NCBI RefSeq assembly: GCF_002848345.1
Contig: NZ_CP025429.1
Coordinates: 2,232,001-2,296,000, forward strand
Reading direction: 5' to 3'
DNA length: 64,000 bases
Origin: Chromobacterium sp. ATCC 53434
GTDB taxonomy: Bacteria; Pseudomonadota; Gammaproteobacteria; Burkholderiales; Chromobacteriaceae
Position numbers and translations under genes: made by a program. Positions 45,237-52,398 of the stretch are shown here, piece by piece (position 1 is the stretch's first letter; every line of letters begins with the position of its first letter). The notes under the pieces were generated by a model. The model made no database searches. It had not been told where the DNA came from and was given only the letters and a program-made list of their open reading frames with translations.

Positions 45237-45791
45237 ATGGCCAAACTGTTTTTCCGATACGCCGCGATGAACAGCGGCAAAAGCACCCAGCTGCTGCAGA
45301 TCGCCAACAACTACGAATCGATGGGCAAGGCGGTGGCGCTGTACACCAGCGCCATCGACGACCGCTACGGCGTCGGCATGATCACCTCCCGGCTCAACAT
45401 CCAGCGCGAATCCGCCACCTTCGACGCCGGCTTCGACTTCCTGGCGCAGGACTACGGCGACACCGCCTGCATCCTGGTGGACGAGGCGCAGTTCATGACG
45501 CCGGCACAGGTACAGCAGCTGCACCGGCTGGCCCACACCCGCAACATTCCGGTGATCTGCTTCGGCCTGCGCACCGACTTCCAGGGCCACCCGTTTTCCG
45601 GCTCGGCCTGGCTGCTGTCGCTGGCCGAGGACGTCGAGGAAATCAAGACCATCTGCCAGTGCGGCCGCAAGGCGACGATGCACATCCGCATCGACGGCGC
45701 CGGCCGCCGCGTCAAGGAAGGCCCTCAGGTGGAGATAGGCGGCGAGGCGCGCTACCGCGCCGTGTGCGGCAACTGTTTCCACGCCGACTGA
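45237..45791 (+). CDS. tdk: thymidine kinase
   Basis: A 184-residue type II thymidine kinase: Walker A AAMNSGKST (9-17), lasso-domain ILVDEAQFM and FGLRTDFQGHPFSGS, and zinc-binding C-x-C...C-x-x-C (CQCGRKA and CGNCFHAD). It phosphorylates thymidine for salvage. Start is the ATG at 45237 (MAKLFFRYAAMNSGK), as upstream frame has no family content. Confidence 0.96.
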   Translation: MAKLFFRYAAMNSGKSTQLLQIANNYESMGKAVALYTSAIDDRYGVGMITSRLNIQRESATFDAGFDFLAQDYGDTACILVDEAQFMTPAQVQQLHRLAHTRNIPVICFGLRTDFQGHPFSGSAWLLSLAEDVEEIKTICQCGRKATMHIRIDGAGRRVKEGPQVEIGGEARYRAVCGNCFHAD

Positions 45792-45833
45792 GGCCGCCGC
45801 GTCAACGCCGGGGCCGGCGATGCCAGCCCGCCG

Positions 45834-46202
45834 TCACACCGCCGCCACGTAAGCCCGCAGGCGGTGGCCGTCCGGATCCAGCGCGACAAAGGTACGGCCA
45901 AAATCCATTTCGGTGATCGGCTGGACAATGCGCAGCCCCTGCGCCCGCCAACTGTCGAAACAAGCCTCCAACGCGGCGGCATCGTCCAGCCGCACGGCCA
46001 GCTCTCCTCCTCCGCCCATCGCCTCGGCGCCCGGCTCCGCCGCCTCGCGCGACCACAGCCCCAGACGCATGCCCGACGCGAAACGGAACATCGCGAAGGT
46101 CGGCGTCTCCGCCAGCGGCGCCAGATCGAACAGCCGGGAATAGAAGCGCGCGCTTTGCGATGCCTGCTCGACATACAGAATGACAAGATCGGGATATTGC
46201 AT
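45834..46202 (-). CDS. VOC-superfamily (glyoxalase/bleomycin-resistance-like) protein
   Basis: A 122-residue betaalphabetabetabeta protein from the ATG at 46202 (AGGAG in front). LVILYVEQASQSARFYSRLFDL, MRLGLWSREAAEPG and ITEMDFGRTFVALDPDGHRLRAYV are the VOC strands; the second Glu in the last part is a likely metal ligand. Function in the family ranges from glyoxalase to antibiotic binding. Its promoter carries one copy of the 36-bp element shared with the DJ-1 gene. Confidence 0.9.
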   Translation of the reverse strand: MQYPDLVILYVEQASQSARFYSRLFDLAPLAETPTFAMFRFASGMRLGLWSREAAEPGAEAMGGGGELAVRLDDAAALEACFDSWRAQGLRIVQPITEMDFGRTFVALDPDGHRLRAYVAAV

Positions 46203-46250
46203 GGTGGTTCTCCTGGTTGATGCCGCTTTGCTGCGACAGGTCCCCATGCT

Positions 46251-46286
46251 AATCGGCACTGCTGTCAGTTTCTGTCAGTAGCGATC
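46251..46286 (-). promoter_or_regulatory. WYL-type operator candidate, copy A (VOC promoter)
   Basis: On minus the element reads CTGACAG-AAA-CTGACAG, a 7-bp direct repeat with a 10-bp period, followed 10 bases later by CGATTA. Its 36 bp match copy B at 28 positions without gaps. It lies 50-85 bases upstream of the VOC start and points at that gene; the tautomerase gene begins on the other side. Confidence 0.75.
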
Positions 46287-46361
46287 ATCCGGCAATCATG
46301 ACAACATGATCCCGCCATCCACCCATGGCGCCACCCAGCATACCAACAAAGGATTCAAGCG

Positions 46362-46565
46362 ATGCCCTACGTCAACGTACAGATCACCGCCGGCGCGACC
46401 CGCGAACAAAAAGCCGAACTGGTGAAGGACATCAGCGCGTCGCTGGTCCGCCATCTGGGCAAGAAGCCCGAGCACATCCATATCGTGATCCAGGAAATCC
46501 TCGAAGAAAACTGGGGCTACGCCGGCCAGCTGGTGGACGACTGGAAGCGCGGCGGCGCTCAGTGA
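46362..46565 (+). CDS. 4-oxalocrotonate tautomerase family protein
   Basis: A 67-residue tautomerase with the catalytic proline directly after the initiator Met (MPYVNVQITAG) and the short beta-alpha-beta pattern. RKKPEHIHIVIQE-like HLGKKPEHIHIVIQEILEENWGYAGQL follows the family. It likely isomerises ketone-enol pairs as a homohexamer; substrate unknown. It starts the plus-strand accessory run, 8 bases before the hydrolase gene. Confidence 0.93.
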   Translation: MPYVNVQITAGATREQKAELVKDISASLVRHLGKKPEHIHIVIQEILEENWGYAGQLVDDWKRGGAQ

Positions 46566-46572
46566 GGTCGGC

Positions 46573-47316
46573 ATGCGACATCACCACCGCCGCATAGACG
46601 GCGACCCGGCCCGCCCCTGCCTGGTCTTCCTGCACGAAGGACTGGGCTGCGACACGATGTGGGGCGGCTTTCCCGACCGGTTGTGCCAAGCCACGGGGCT
46701 GGCCGGCCTGGTGTACGACCGCCAGGGCTACGGCCGCTCCGAGCCGCTGGCGCGGCCGCGCACGATACACTATCTGCACGAATACGCGCTGCGCGAGCTG
46801 CCGGCGGTGCTGGCGGCCTGCCTGCCCGACCGCGACTACATCCTGATCGGCCATTCCGACGGCGGCAGCATCGCGCTATTGCACGCGGCGGAACAGCCGG
46901 CGCGGCTGAAGGGCGCGATCACCGTCGCCGCCCACGTCTTCGTCGAAGACGCCACGCTCGCCGGCGTGCGCACGGCGGTCGACGCCTGGCGGGCCGGCAA
47001 GCTCGACGGCCTGCTCAAATACCACGGCGACAAGGCCGAGACGCTGTTCCACGCCTGGTCCGACACCTGGCTGAGTCCCGCCTTCGCCCACTGGAGCATC
47101 GAATACGCGCTGCCGTCCATAGCCTGCCCGCTGCTGGCGCTGCAAGGCGCCGACGACCAGTACGGCAGCGCCGCCCAACTGGACGCCATCGCCGGCCAAA
47201 CGCGGAACGGCCGACAAACGACATTGCCGCGCTGCGGCCACAGCCCGCATCTGGAGGCGCCGCAAGCCACGCAACAGGCGATGGCGGACTTCATCGCCGG
47301 GCTTTGCGGCCCCTGA
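46573..47316 (+). CDS. alpha/beta-hydrolase, 247 aa
   Basis: Hydrolase fold: oxyanion HEGLG near residue 21, nucleophile GHSDGGSIALL (Ser near 94), acid in QGADDQYGS (near 194) and catalytic His in CGHSPHLEAPQAT (near 220). HSDGG nucleophile motifs are common in esterase-like enzymes. It follows the tautomerase by 7 bases and precedes a GNAT gene by 26, so it is probably in the same transcript. Confidence 0.9.
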   Translation: MRHHHRRIDGDPARPCLVFLHEGLGCDTMWGGFPDRLCQATGLAGLVYDRQGYGRSEPLARPRTIHYLHEYALRELPAVLAACLPDRDYILIGHSDGGSIALLHAAEQPARLKGAITVAAHVFVEDATLAGVRTAVDAWRAGKLDGLLKYHGDKAETLFHAWSDTWLSPAFAHWSIEYALPSIACPLLALQGADDQYGSAAQLDAIAGQTRNGRQTTLPRCGHSPHLEAPQATQQAMADFIAGLCGP

Positions 47317-47342
47317 CCCACCCCGCACAAGACGGAAAACCG

Positions 47343-47876
47343 ATGCTGTTCGACGCCATGCCCACGCTGGACCACCCCGACGCCGTTCTGCGGCCGCTGT
47401 ACCCGGACGACATCCTGAGCTGGTACGACTACCTGACGCTGCCGCAGGTGTTCGAACACACCAGTTGGAACCTGCAGGCCCCGTCCGAGCTGGAAGACTA
47501 CGCCTGGCAGCCTGAGCGCTTCACCGATTCCAGCGCCCTGCGCTTCGCCATCGCCGATCGGGGCAGCGACCGCCTGCTCGGTACCGCCGGCTTCCATACC
47601 GTCGCCCCGGTCAACGCCAGCGCCGAAATCACCTACGACCTGAGCCCGTCCGCCTGGGGCCGAAAGCTCGCGGCGGCCGCCTGCGCCGCCCTGCTCGACT
47701 GGGGCCACGGCCATGCCGGCCTGATCCGCATCCAGGCGACGGTGCTGCCGGAAAACGTCCGCTCGATACACGTGCTGGAAGGCAGCGGCTTCCAGCGCGA
47801 GGGCCTGATGCGCAGCTATCGCAAGGTGCGCGGCCCGTCGCGCGACTTCTGGATGTACAGCCATATCAAAAATTAG
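47343..47876 (+). CDS. GNAT acetyltransferase, RimJ/RimL-like
   Basis: A 177-residue GNAT. RPLYPDDILSWYDYLT is the N-terminal strand-helix, ITYDLSPSAWGRKLAAAACAALLDWGH the acetyl-CoA-binding region and LPENVRSIHVLEGSGFQREGLMRSYRKVRG the C-terminal core, all typical of RimJ/RimL-type N-acetyltransferases. Substrate is unknown. Confidence 0.93.
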   Translation: MLFDAMPTLDHPDAVLRPLYPDDILSWYDYLTLPQVFEHTSWNLQAPSELEDYAWQPERFTDSSALRFAIADRGSDRLLGTAGFHTVAPVNASAEITYDLSPSAWGRKLAAAACAALLDWGHGHAGLIRIQATVLPENVRSIHVLEGSGFQREGLMRSYRKVRGPSRDFWMYSHIKN

Positions 47877-47885
47877 GAGAAACCG

Positions 47886-48311
47886 ATGATCCAGCTGGCC
47901 CGGCAGGACCAGGAAATCGAGCGCTGCTTCGCCGTGATGCGGCAACTGCGGCCGCATCTGCGGGCCGACGCCTTCGTCGCTGCGGTGCGCGCGCAGATGG
48001 CCGAGGGCTATCAACTGGCCTTCCTGCAAGACGGCGACGCCATCGCCTGCGTGGCCGGCTTCCGTCTGCAGCGCACGCTGATCGCCGGCCGCAGCCTGTA
48101 TGTCGACGACCTGGCCACCGACGAGGCCGCGCGCTCGCACGGCCACGGCGCGGCGATGATGGCCTGGCTGCGCCGGCTGGCGCTGGCCGAGGGCTGCGGC
48201 GAAATCCATCTGGACTCCGGCGTGCAACGCCACCGCGCCCACCGCTTCTACCTGAACCGCGATATGGACATCGTCGCCCATCACTTCTCGGAGCGGCTGA
48301 CCGATGGCTGA
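47886..48311 (+). CDS. GNAT-family acetyltransferase, 141 aa
   Basis: A 141-residue GNAT with LYVDDLATDEAARSHGHGAAMMAWL (acetyl-CoA motif, an RxxGxG variant: RSHGHG) and a C-terminal RHRAHRFYLNRDMDIVAHHF. It starts after AGGAG and overlaps the GrpB gene by 8 bp. The residues RSHGHG keep the phosphate-loop glycine pattern. Acceptor unknown. Confidence 0.88.
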   Translation: MIQLARQDQEIERCFAVMRQLRPHLRADAFVAAVRAQMAEGYQLAFLQDGDAIACVAGFRLQRTLIAGRSLYVDDLATDEAARSHGHGAAMMAWLRRLALAEGCGEIHLDSGVQRHRAHRFYLNRDMDIVAHHFSERLTDG

Positions 48312-48864
48312 TGCGATAAACATCGTGCCGTACCAGCCTGGCTGGGCCGGCGAGTTCGCCGTCCTGGCCGAGCAGCTCGGCGCCGCGCTCGGCGGCCTGG
48401 CCCTGCGCATCGACCATATCGGCTCCACCTCGGTGCCCGGCCTGGCGGCCAAGGACGTGATCGACGTCCAGCTGACGGTCGCCGAGCTGGACGATGAAGC
48501 CGTCGCCGGCGGCCTGCTCGCCGTCGGCTTCGAGCTCAAGCCGTTCGACCGCGACCATCTGCCGCCGGGAGGCGACGATGCGCCGGCGCAATGGCGCAAA
48601 CTGTTCTTCCGCGAGAAGACGGGCCAGCGCCGCGCCCACATCCACGTGCGACGGGCCGGCAGCACCAACCAGCGCTACGCGCTGCTGTTCCGCGACTATC
48701 TTCGCGCCCAGCCGGCGACGGCGGCGGCCTATGGCGAGCTGAAACGGCGGCTGGCGGCCGGCCTGGCCGACCCGGACAGCTACCCGGACGTCAAGGATCC
48801 GGCGGTGGATCTGATCTATCTGGCGGCCGAGCAATGGGCGGCGCATACCGGCTGGCGGCAATAG
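48304..48864 (+). CDS. GrpB/UPF0157-family nucleotidyltransferase-like protein
   Basis: A 186-residue protein with DHIGSTSVPGLAAKDVIDVQLTV, the diagnostic GrpB signature of a minimal nucleotidyltransferase (GST...D-x-D-like ID-V-Q), and FFREKTGQRRAHIHVRRAGSTNQRYALLFRDYLRAQP. Its substrate is unknown. It is coupled to the GNAT by an 8-bp overlap. Confidence 0.9.
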   Translation: MADAINIVPYQPGWAGEFAVLAEQLGAALGGLALRIDHIGSTSVPGLAAKDVIDVQLTVAELDDEAVAGGLLAVGFELKPFDRDHLPPGGDDAPAQWRKLFFREKTGQRRAHIHVRRAGSTNQRYALLFRDYLRAQPATAAAYGELKRRLAAGLADPDSYPDVKDPAVDLIYLAAEQWAAHTGWRQ

Positions 48865-48885
48865 GGACGCGCGGCAGCCGGCGAT

Positions 48886-48921
48886 GAACGCTGCTGACAG
48901 AAACTGACCATCGCGTCGATT
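48886..48921 (+). promoter_or_regulatory. WYL-type operator candidate, copy B (DJ-1 promoter)
   Basis: CTGACAG-AAA-CTGACCA, in the same orientation relative to its downstream gene as copy A, with CGATTA 10 bases later. 28 of 36 positions match copy A. It lies 66-101 bases upstream of the DJ-1/PfpI gene. Confidence 0.75.
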
Positions 48922-48986
48922 AAGGTTTGTCATCCGCGGCGGAATCCGCCGTCGCGGACTCTCTACGACAAAGACAAGGAAACCCG

Positions 48987-49559
48987 ATGAAACGCGCCAT
49001 CACCATCCTTACCGAAGGCTTTTCCGACTGGGAAACCGCGCTGCTCAACGCCTCGGCTCGCTGCTATTACGGCTTCGACGTGCGCTACGCCGCGCCCGGC
49101 GGCAAGCCGCTCACTTCCGCCGGCGGATTGATGGTCACGCCGCATCTGGCGATAGACGCGATCGAGCTTGAGTCGCTGGACCTGCTGGTCGTCTGCGGCG
49201 GCACCATCTGGCAGACCCCCGAGGCGCCGGACCTCTCGGACCTGCTGGCCGCCGCCCGGGCCCGCGGCGTCGTCGTCGCCGGGATTTGCGACGGCACCCG
49301 CACGCTGGCGCAGGCCGGCGTGCTCAACGAGGTGCGCCACACCTCCAATTCGGCGGACAATCTGGCACTGCCCGGCTATGCCGGCGCCGCCCGCTACCAG
49401 GACGTCCCCCACGCGGTCGGAGACCAGGGCGTCGTCACCGCGCCCGGCACCGCGCCGGTCAGCTTCATGGCGGAAATCCTGACCGCGCTGGACATCGGCG
49501 GCGCCGACCTCGACGCCTACCTGGCGATGCACGCCGCCGAACACCGCAGCAGACGCTGA
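48987..49559 (+). CDS. DJ-1/PfpI-family protein (class I glutamine-amidotransferase fold)
   Basis: A 190-residue protein with the nucleophile Cys in VVAGICDGTRTLAQAG (near 101) and the LTSAGGLMVTPHLAID segment. MKRAITILTEGFSDWETALLNASARCYYGFDVRYAAPGG is the family N-terminus. DJ-1-like members range from deglycase to isonitrile hydratase to chaperone; no specific role is implied. An AAGGA SD precedes the start. It converges with the WYL regulator gene, 10 bases away. Confidence 0.92.
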   Translation: MKRAITILTEGFSDWETALLNASARCYYGFDVRYAAPGGKPLTSAGGLMVTPHLAIDAIELESLDLLVVCGGTIWQTPEAPDLSDLLAAARARGVVVAGICDGTRTLAQAGVLNEVRHTSNSADNLALPGYAGAARYQDVPHAVGDQGVVTAPGTAPVSFMAEILTALDIGGADLDAYLAMHAAEHRSRR

Positions 49560-49569
49560 GCCCCGGGCG

Positions 49570-50262
49570 TCAGGGCGCGTCCGCGGCGATGCCCAACAGC
49601 TGCCGCCACTCCTTCAACAGGGACTGGCGGCGGCGCGGATAGCGCTCGTCCAGGCTGTCGCAGCGCCCTATCCTGTCGCAGCGGAAATGGCGGAAATCCT
49701 GGCGCAGTTCGCACCAGGCCGCCAGCACCTGCGTCTTCTCGAAAAAACCCAGCGCGAACGGCCATACCACCCGCTGGCTGTCGCCGCCGTCGGCGTCCCG
49801 GTAGCGCAGGGCCAGCTTGGACTGGCGGCGTATGGCGTCGCGCAGCGCGGCCATGTCCACCGCGATGGCCGGCGCCGCTGCCGGTCCCACCAGCAGCGTC
49901 TCGTCATCCAGCCGCCGCCGCAGATCGTCCGGCAGCACCGCCGCCACCTTGGCCAGCGCGTTGCCGGCGGCGCCGGCCAGCCGGGCGTCCGCCCGCTTCT
50001 CCACCCAGCGCATGCCCAGCACCAGCGCCTCTATTTCCTCCTCGGCGAACATCAGCGGCGGCAACAGGAAACCCGGTCGCAGCTGATAGCCTATGCCCGC
50101 CTCTCCGGCGATGTCGGCGCCCTGCAGCTGCAGGCTGGCGATGTCGCGATAGACGGTGCGCACGCTGATCTCCAGCGCGTCGGCCAGCGCCTGCGCCGTC
50201 ACCGGGCGGCGATGCCGGCGCAGCAACTGCAACAGCGCCAGCAGGCGTTCGGAGCGCGCCAT
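49570..50262 (-). CDS. YafY-type HTH-WYL transcriptional regulator
   Basis: A 230-residue protein with an N-terminal DeoR/HTH_11 winged helix (MARSERLLALLQLLRRHRRPVTAQALADALEISVRTVYRDIASLQLQG) and a C-terminal WYL-domain-like segment (LALRYRDADGGDSQRVVWPFALGFFEKTQVLAAWCELRQDFRHFRCDRIG). Such regulators often sit beside VOC or DJ-1 genes. Two copies of a direct repeat nearby are the natural binding-site candidates. The gene follows map with only 3 bases between, on the same strand. Confidence 0.93.
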   Translation of the reverse strand: MARSERLLALLQLLRRHRRPVTAQALADALEISVRTVYRDIASLQLQGADIAGEAGIGYQLRPGFLLPPLMFAEEEIEALVLGMRWVEKRADARLAGAAGNALAKVAAVLPDDLRRRLDDETLLVGPAAAPAIAVDMAALRDAIRRQSKLALRYRDADGGDSQRVVWPFALGFFEKTQVLAAWCELRQDFRHFRCDRIGRCDSLDERYPRRRQSLLKEWRQLLGIAADAP

Positions 50263-50265
50263 CGC

Positions 50266-51057
50266 TCAGCTCAGCGCCGGATAGCCGCCCAAGCCGTCCG
50301 GCCAGGCGGTCAGCACCTCGAAGCCGTCGTCGGTGACGGCAACCATATGCTCCCACTGCGCCGACCACGAGCCGTCCTGGGTCACCACCGTCCAGCCGTC
50401 GCCCAGCTGCCGCGTGCCCGCCTTGCCGGCGTTGATCATCGGCTCGATGGTGAACACCATGCCCGGTTTCAGCTTCAGGCCGGCGCCGCGACGGCCGTAG
50501 TGCAGCACCTCCGGCTCCTCGTGATAGACCCGGCCGATGCCGTGGCCGCAGTATTCGCGCACCACGCTGAAGCCGGCGGCCTCGGTCACGTTCTGGATCG
50601 CGTGGCCGACATCGCCCAGCGTGGCGCCGGGACGGACCGCCAGGATGCCTGCGCGGGTGGCGTCGTAGCAGGTCTCGACCAGCCGCCGCGCCTCCGGCGA
50701 CGGCGTGCCGGCATAGAACATCCGGCTGCTGTCGCCATGCCAGCCGTCCTTGATCACCGCCACGTCGATGTTGACGATATCGCCGTCGCGCAAGACCTGG
50801 GTCTGGGACGGTATGCCGTGGCACACCACCTGATTGACCGACGAGCAGATCGCCTTCGGATAGCCGTAATAACCGACATTGGCCGCCTTGGCGCGCTGCA
50901 CCTTGACGATGTATTCGTGACAACGCGCGTCGAGCTCCTCGGTGCTGACGCCGGGCTTCACATGCTCGCCTATCATCGCCAGCAGCTCCGCCACCAGTTT
51001 TCCCGCCTCGCGCGCCTTGGCCACCTCGGCCGGCGACTTGATCACCACCTTGCTCAT
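50266..51057 (-). CDS. map: methionine aminopeptidase, type I
   Basis: A 263-residue metalloenzyme removing initiator Met. Metal ligands appear as the Asp pair in VNIDVAVIKDGWHGDSSRMF (D97 and D108 region), the His in CGHGIGRVYHEEP, the Glu in FTIEPMI and the Glu in QWEHMVAV; the substrate His is in CHGIPS. It is short of the usual N-terminal SH3 extension, as for type I. Its start overlaps the ParD-like stop (ATGA), so it is coupled to that small protein. It is probably a second, accessory map. Confidence 0.94.
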   Translation of the reverse strand: MSKVVIKSPAEVAKAREAGKLVAELLAMIGEHVKPGVSTEELDARCHEYIVKVQRAKAANVGYYGYPKAICSSVNQVVCHGIPSQTQVLRDGDIVNIDVAVIKDGWHGDSSRMFYAGTPSPEARRLVETCYDATRAGILAVRPGATLGDVGHAIQNVTEAAGFSVVREYCGHGIGRVYHEEPEVLHYGRRGAGLKLKPGMVFTIEPMINAGKAGTRQLGDGWTVVTQDGSWSAQWEHMVAVTDDGFEVLTAWPDGLGGYPALS

Positions 51058-51281
51058 CGCGCCGCCTCCTCCGCCCGTCGTTGAATGTCCAGCCCGCTCC
51101 CGTCCTGCCCGGCGCGCAGCAGCAGCTGGCAGATCTCGCTGTAGCGCATGTCCGGATTCAGCTCGGCCAGCATGCCGATGCGCAGCCAGTGTTCGGCCTG
51201 GGAGTTGATCGAGCGGCTCAGCGCCTCGCTGGCCGCGCGCAGATTGTCATGCATCTGCTCGGAAATCTTGACGATGCCCAT
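51054..51281 (-). CDS. ParD-like ribbon-helix-helix protein
   Basis: A 75-residue protein from the ATG at 51281 (MGIVKISEQMHDNLRAASEALSRSINSQAEHWLRIGMLAEL), matching the ParD_like family (a short RHH with SRSINSQAEHWLRIG). It is the first gene of the ParD-like/map pair. A TATACGTTT...AAACGTATA dyad with 9-bp arms lies 13-38 bases before the start. No ParE-type toxin is present, so this is not an ordinary ParDE module. Confidence 0.88.
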   Translation of the reverse strand: MGIVKISEQMHDNLRAASEALSRSINSQAEHWLRIGMLAELNPDMRYSEICQLLLRAGQDGSGLDIQRRAEEAAR

Positions 51282-51293
51282 AAGCGGCTCCGA

Positions 51294-51319
51294 TATACGT
51301 TTAATATATGAAACGTATA
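51294..51319. promoter_or_regulatory. inverted repeat operator of the parD-like/map unit
   Basis: TATACGTTT (51294-51302) and AAACGTATA (51311-51319) are perfect 9-bp arms around 8 bases, 13 bases before the ParD-like start. The position and symmetry fit autoregulation by a ribbon-helix-helix dimer. Confidence 0.7.
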
Positions 51320-51456
51320 ACAATTGACGAAAACTGGCAAGCGCGCCGTGCGCTGTCTCCGATTGCCAACAGCCGGCCGGGCCTGATCCGGCGCGGCTCC
51401 GACGTTCTTTCCGCGTATCCTGGCCCCGATGCGGCGCCGGCTTTCTTGCAATTCCG

Positions 51457-51478
51457 TTTGATATTGTACAGAATCAAA
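51457..51478. promoter_or_regulatory. dyad operator at the umuD-like gene
   Basis: TTTGAT-N10-ATCAAA with a TGTACA-like centre, 18 of 22 positions symmetric. It overlaps a weak TTGCAA-17-CAGAAT promoter and ends 2 bases before the ATG. Autoregulation by the encoded protein, or SOS control, is inferred. Confidence 0.6.
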
Positions 51479-51480
51479 TC

Positions 51481-52077
51481 ATGGACAAGGACACACCCAA
51501 ACAACACGGCGGCAAGCGCTCCGGCGCCGGCCGAAAATCGGTCTTCGGCGGCGACAGGACGGTGGCCCTGCGCGTGCCGGAACCGCTGAAGCCCATCCTG
51601 CAGCAGTGGCTGGACGACTACCGCAGCTGGCGCACCGCGGACAGCGCGCAGGCATCCGACTTTCGCACGCTGGGCGCCCAGCTCAGCGAGCTGTCGCTGC
51701 CGCTGTTCGCCGGCAGCGTGCCGGCCGGCTCGCCGGTGCCGGCGGACGATCTGAAAGAGGCCGACATCGACCTCAACACCCATCTGGTCAGCCGTCCCGG
51801 CGATACCTTCATGGTCACGGTGAAGGGCGATTCGATGCAGGGCGCCGGCATACACGACGGCGACCTGCTGCTGGTGGAGCGTGGCCGCGAACCGCGCAAC
51901 GGTAAGGTGGTGGTGGCCGCGCTGAACGGCGAATTGACGGTGAAACGGCTGGAGCGCGGCCCGAACGGCCTGCGGCTGCTGCCGGAAAACCCGGCCTATC
52001 GGCCGATAGACGTGCCGGAAGATGCCTCGTTTCATATCTGGGGCGTGGTGACCAGCGTCATCCACAAAGTGGACTAG
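51481..52077 (+). CDS. UmuD-like S24 peptidase with N-terminal extension
   Basis: A 198-residue protein. Residues 72-198 align with UmuD: PLFAG-like region, cleavage site A82-G83, catalytic S118 (KGDSMQGAG) and K155 (GELTVKRL). The distances G-to-S (35) and S-to-K (37) equal those of E. coli UmuD. Residues 1-71 are extra: GKRSGAGRKS followed by TVALRVPEPLKPILQQWL, which resembles a ribbon-helix-helix start. No umuC follows. Leader is absent or very short. It may act as a cleavable regulator like Acinetobacter UmuDAb, an inference. Confidence 0.88.
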   Translation: MDKDTPKQHGGKRSGAGRKSVFGGDRTVALRVPEPLKPILQQWLDDYRSWRTADSAQASDFRTLGAQLSELSLPLFAGSVPAGSPVPADDLKEADIDLNTHLVSRPGDTFMVTVKGDSMQGAGIHDGDLLLVERGREPRNGKVVVAALNGELTVKRLERGPNGLRLLPENPAYRPIDVPEDASFHIWGVVTSVIHKVD

Positions 52078-52095
52078 CCAGCGAGGGAGACAGCG

Positions 52096-52242
52096 ATGGG
52101 ACAGCAAAACGACAGCATCAAGATGAAATTCAACGACTGGAAGCGCTTGCCGCGCCCCTACCGCGCGATGATAGCCGGCCAGCCGCAAGTGCTGGTCAGC
52201 CGTCCCGGGCGCGACTACTTCATGCCGGTGCAATTCGTCTGA
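52096..52242 (+). CDS. small protein, 48 aa, downstream of the umuD-like gene
   Basis: A frame of 48 residues with a good SD (AGGGAGA 7 bases upstream), starting 18 bases after the UmuD-like stop. MGQQNDSIKMKFNDWKRLPRPYRAM and LVSRPGRDYFMPVQFV; the latter resembles the UmuD segment LVSRPGDTFMVTV of its neighbour. No family is recognised. It might be a regulator or partner of the UmuD-like protein, or may be nothing. Confidence 0.6.
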   Translation: MGQQNDSIKMKFNDWKRLPRPYRAMIAGQPQVLVSRPGRDYFMPVQFV

Positions 52243-52245
52243 GCG

Positions 52246-52264
52246 GCCGCTGGCGACCAGCGGC
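52246..52264 (+). terminator. hairpin after the 48-aa gene
   Basis: GCCGCTGG-CGA-CCAGCGGC is a perfect 8-bp stem just after the stop at 52242. There is no U-tract, so it may be a 3' stabiliser or a weak terminator. Confidence 0.5.
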
Positions 52265-52398
52265 GCGGACGCCCCGCTCCGACTCCGGACTCTGGCAAGA
52301 ACTCCGGCGGCGGGAGACGTTTCGCGGACCGCGGCTGGCGTTGCCCCCGTCGCCCGGCGGAAGCCGGCCGCGGCGCGATAAAGCCCCGGCACAACGGC

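Noticed and set aside
51308..51589. Frame beginning MKRITIDENW between the ParD-like and UmuD-like genes
   Set aside because: Its start lies inside the operator dyad and it overlaps the UmuD-like gene in another frame with no family content.
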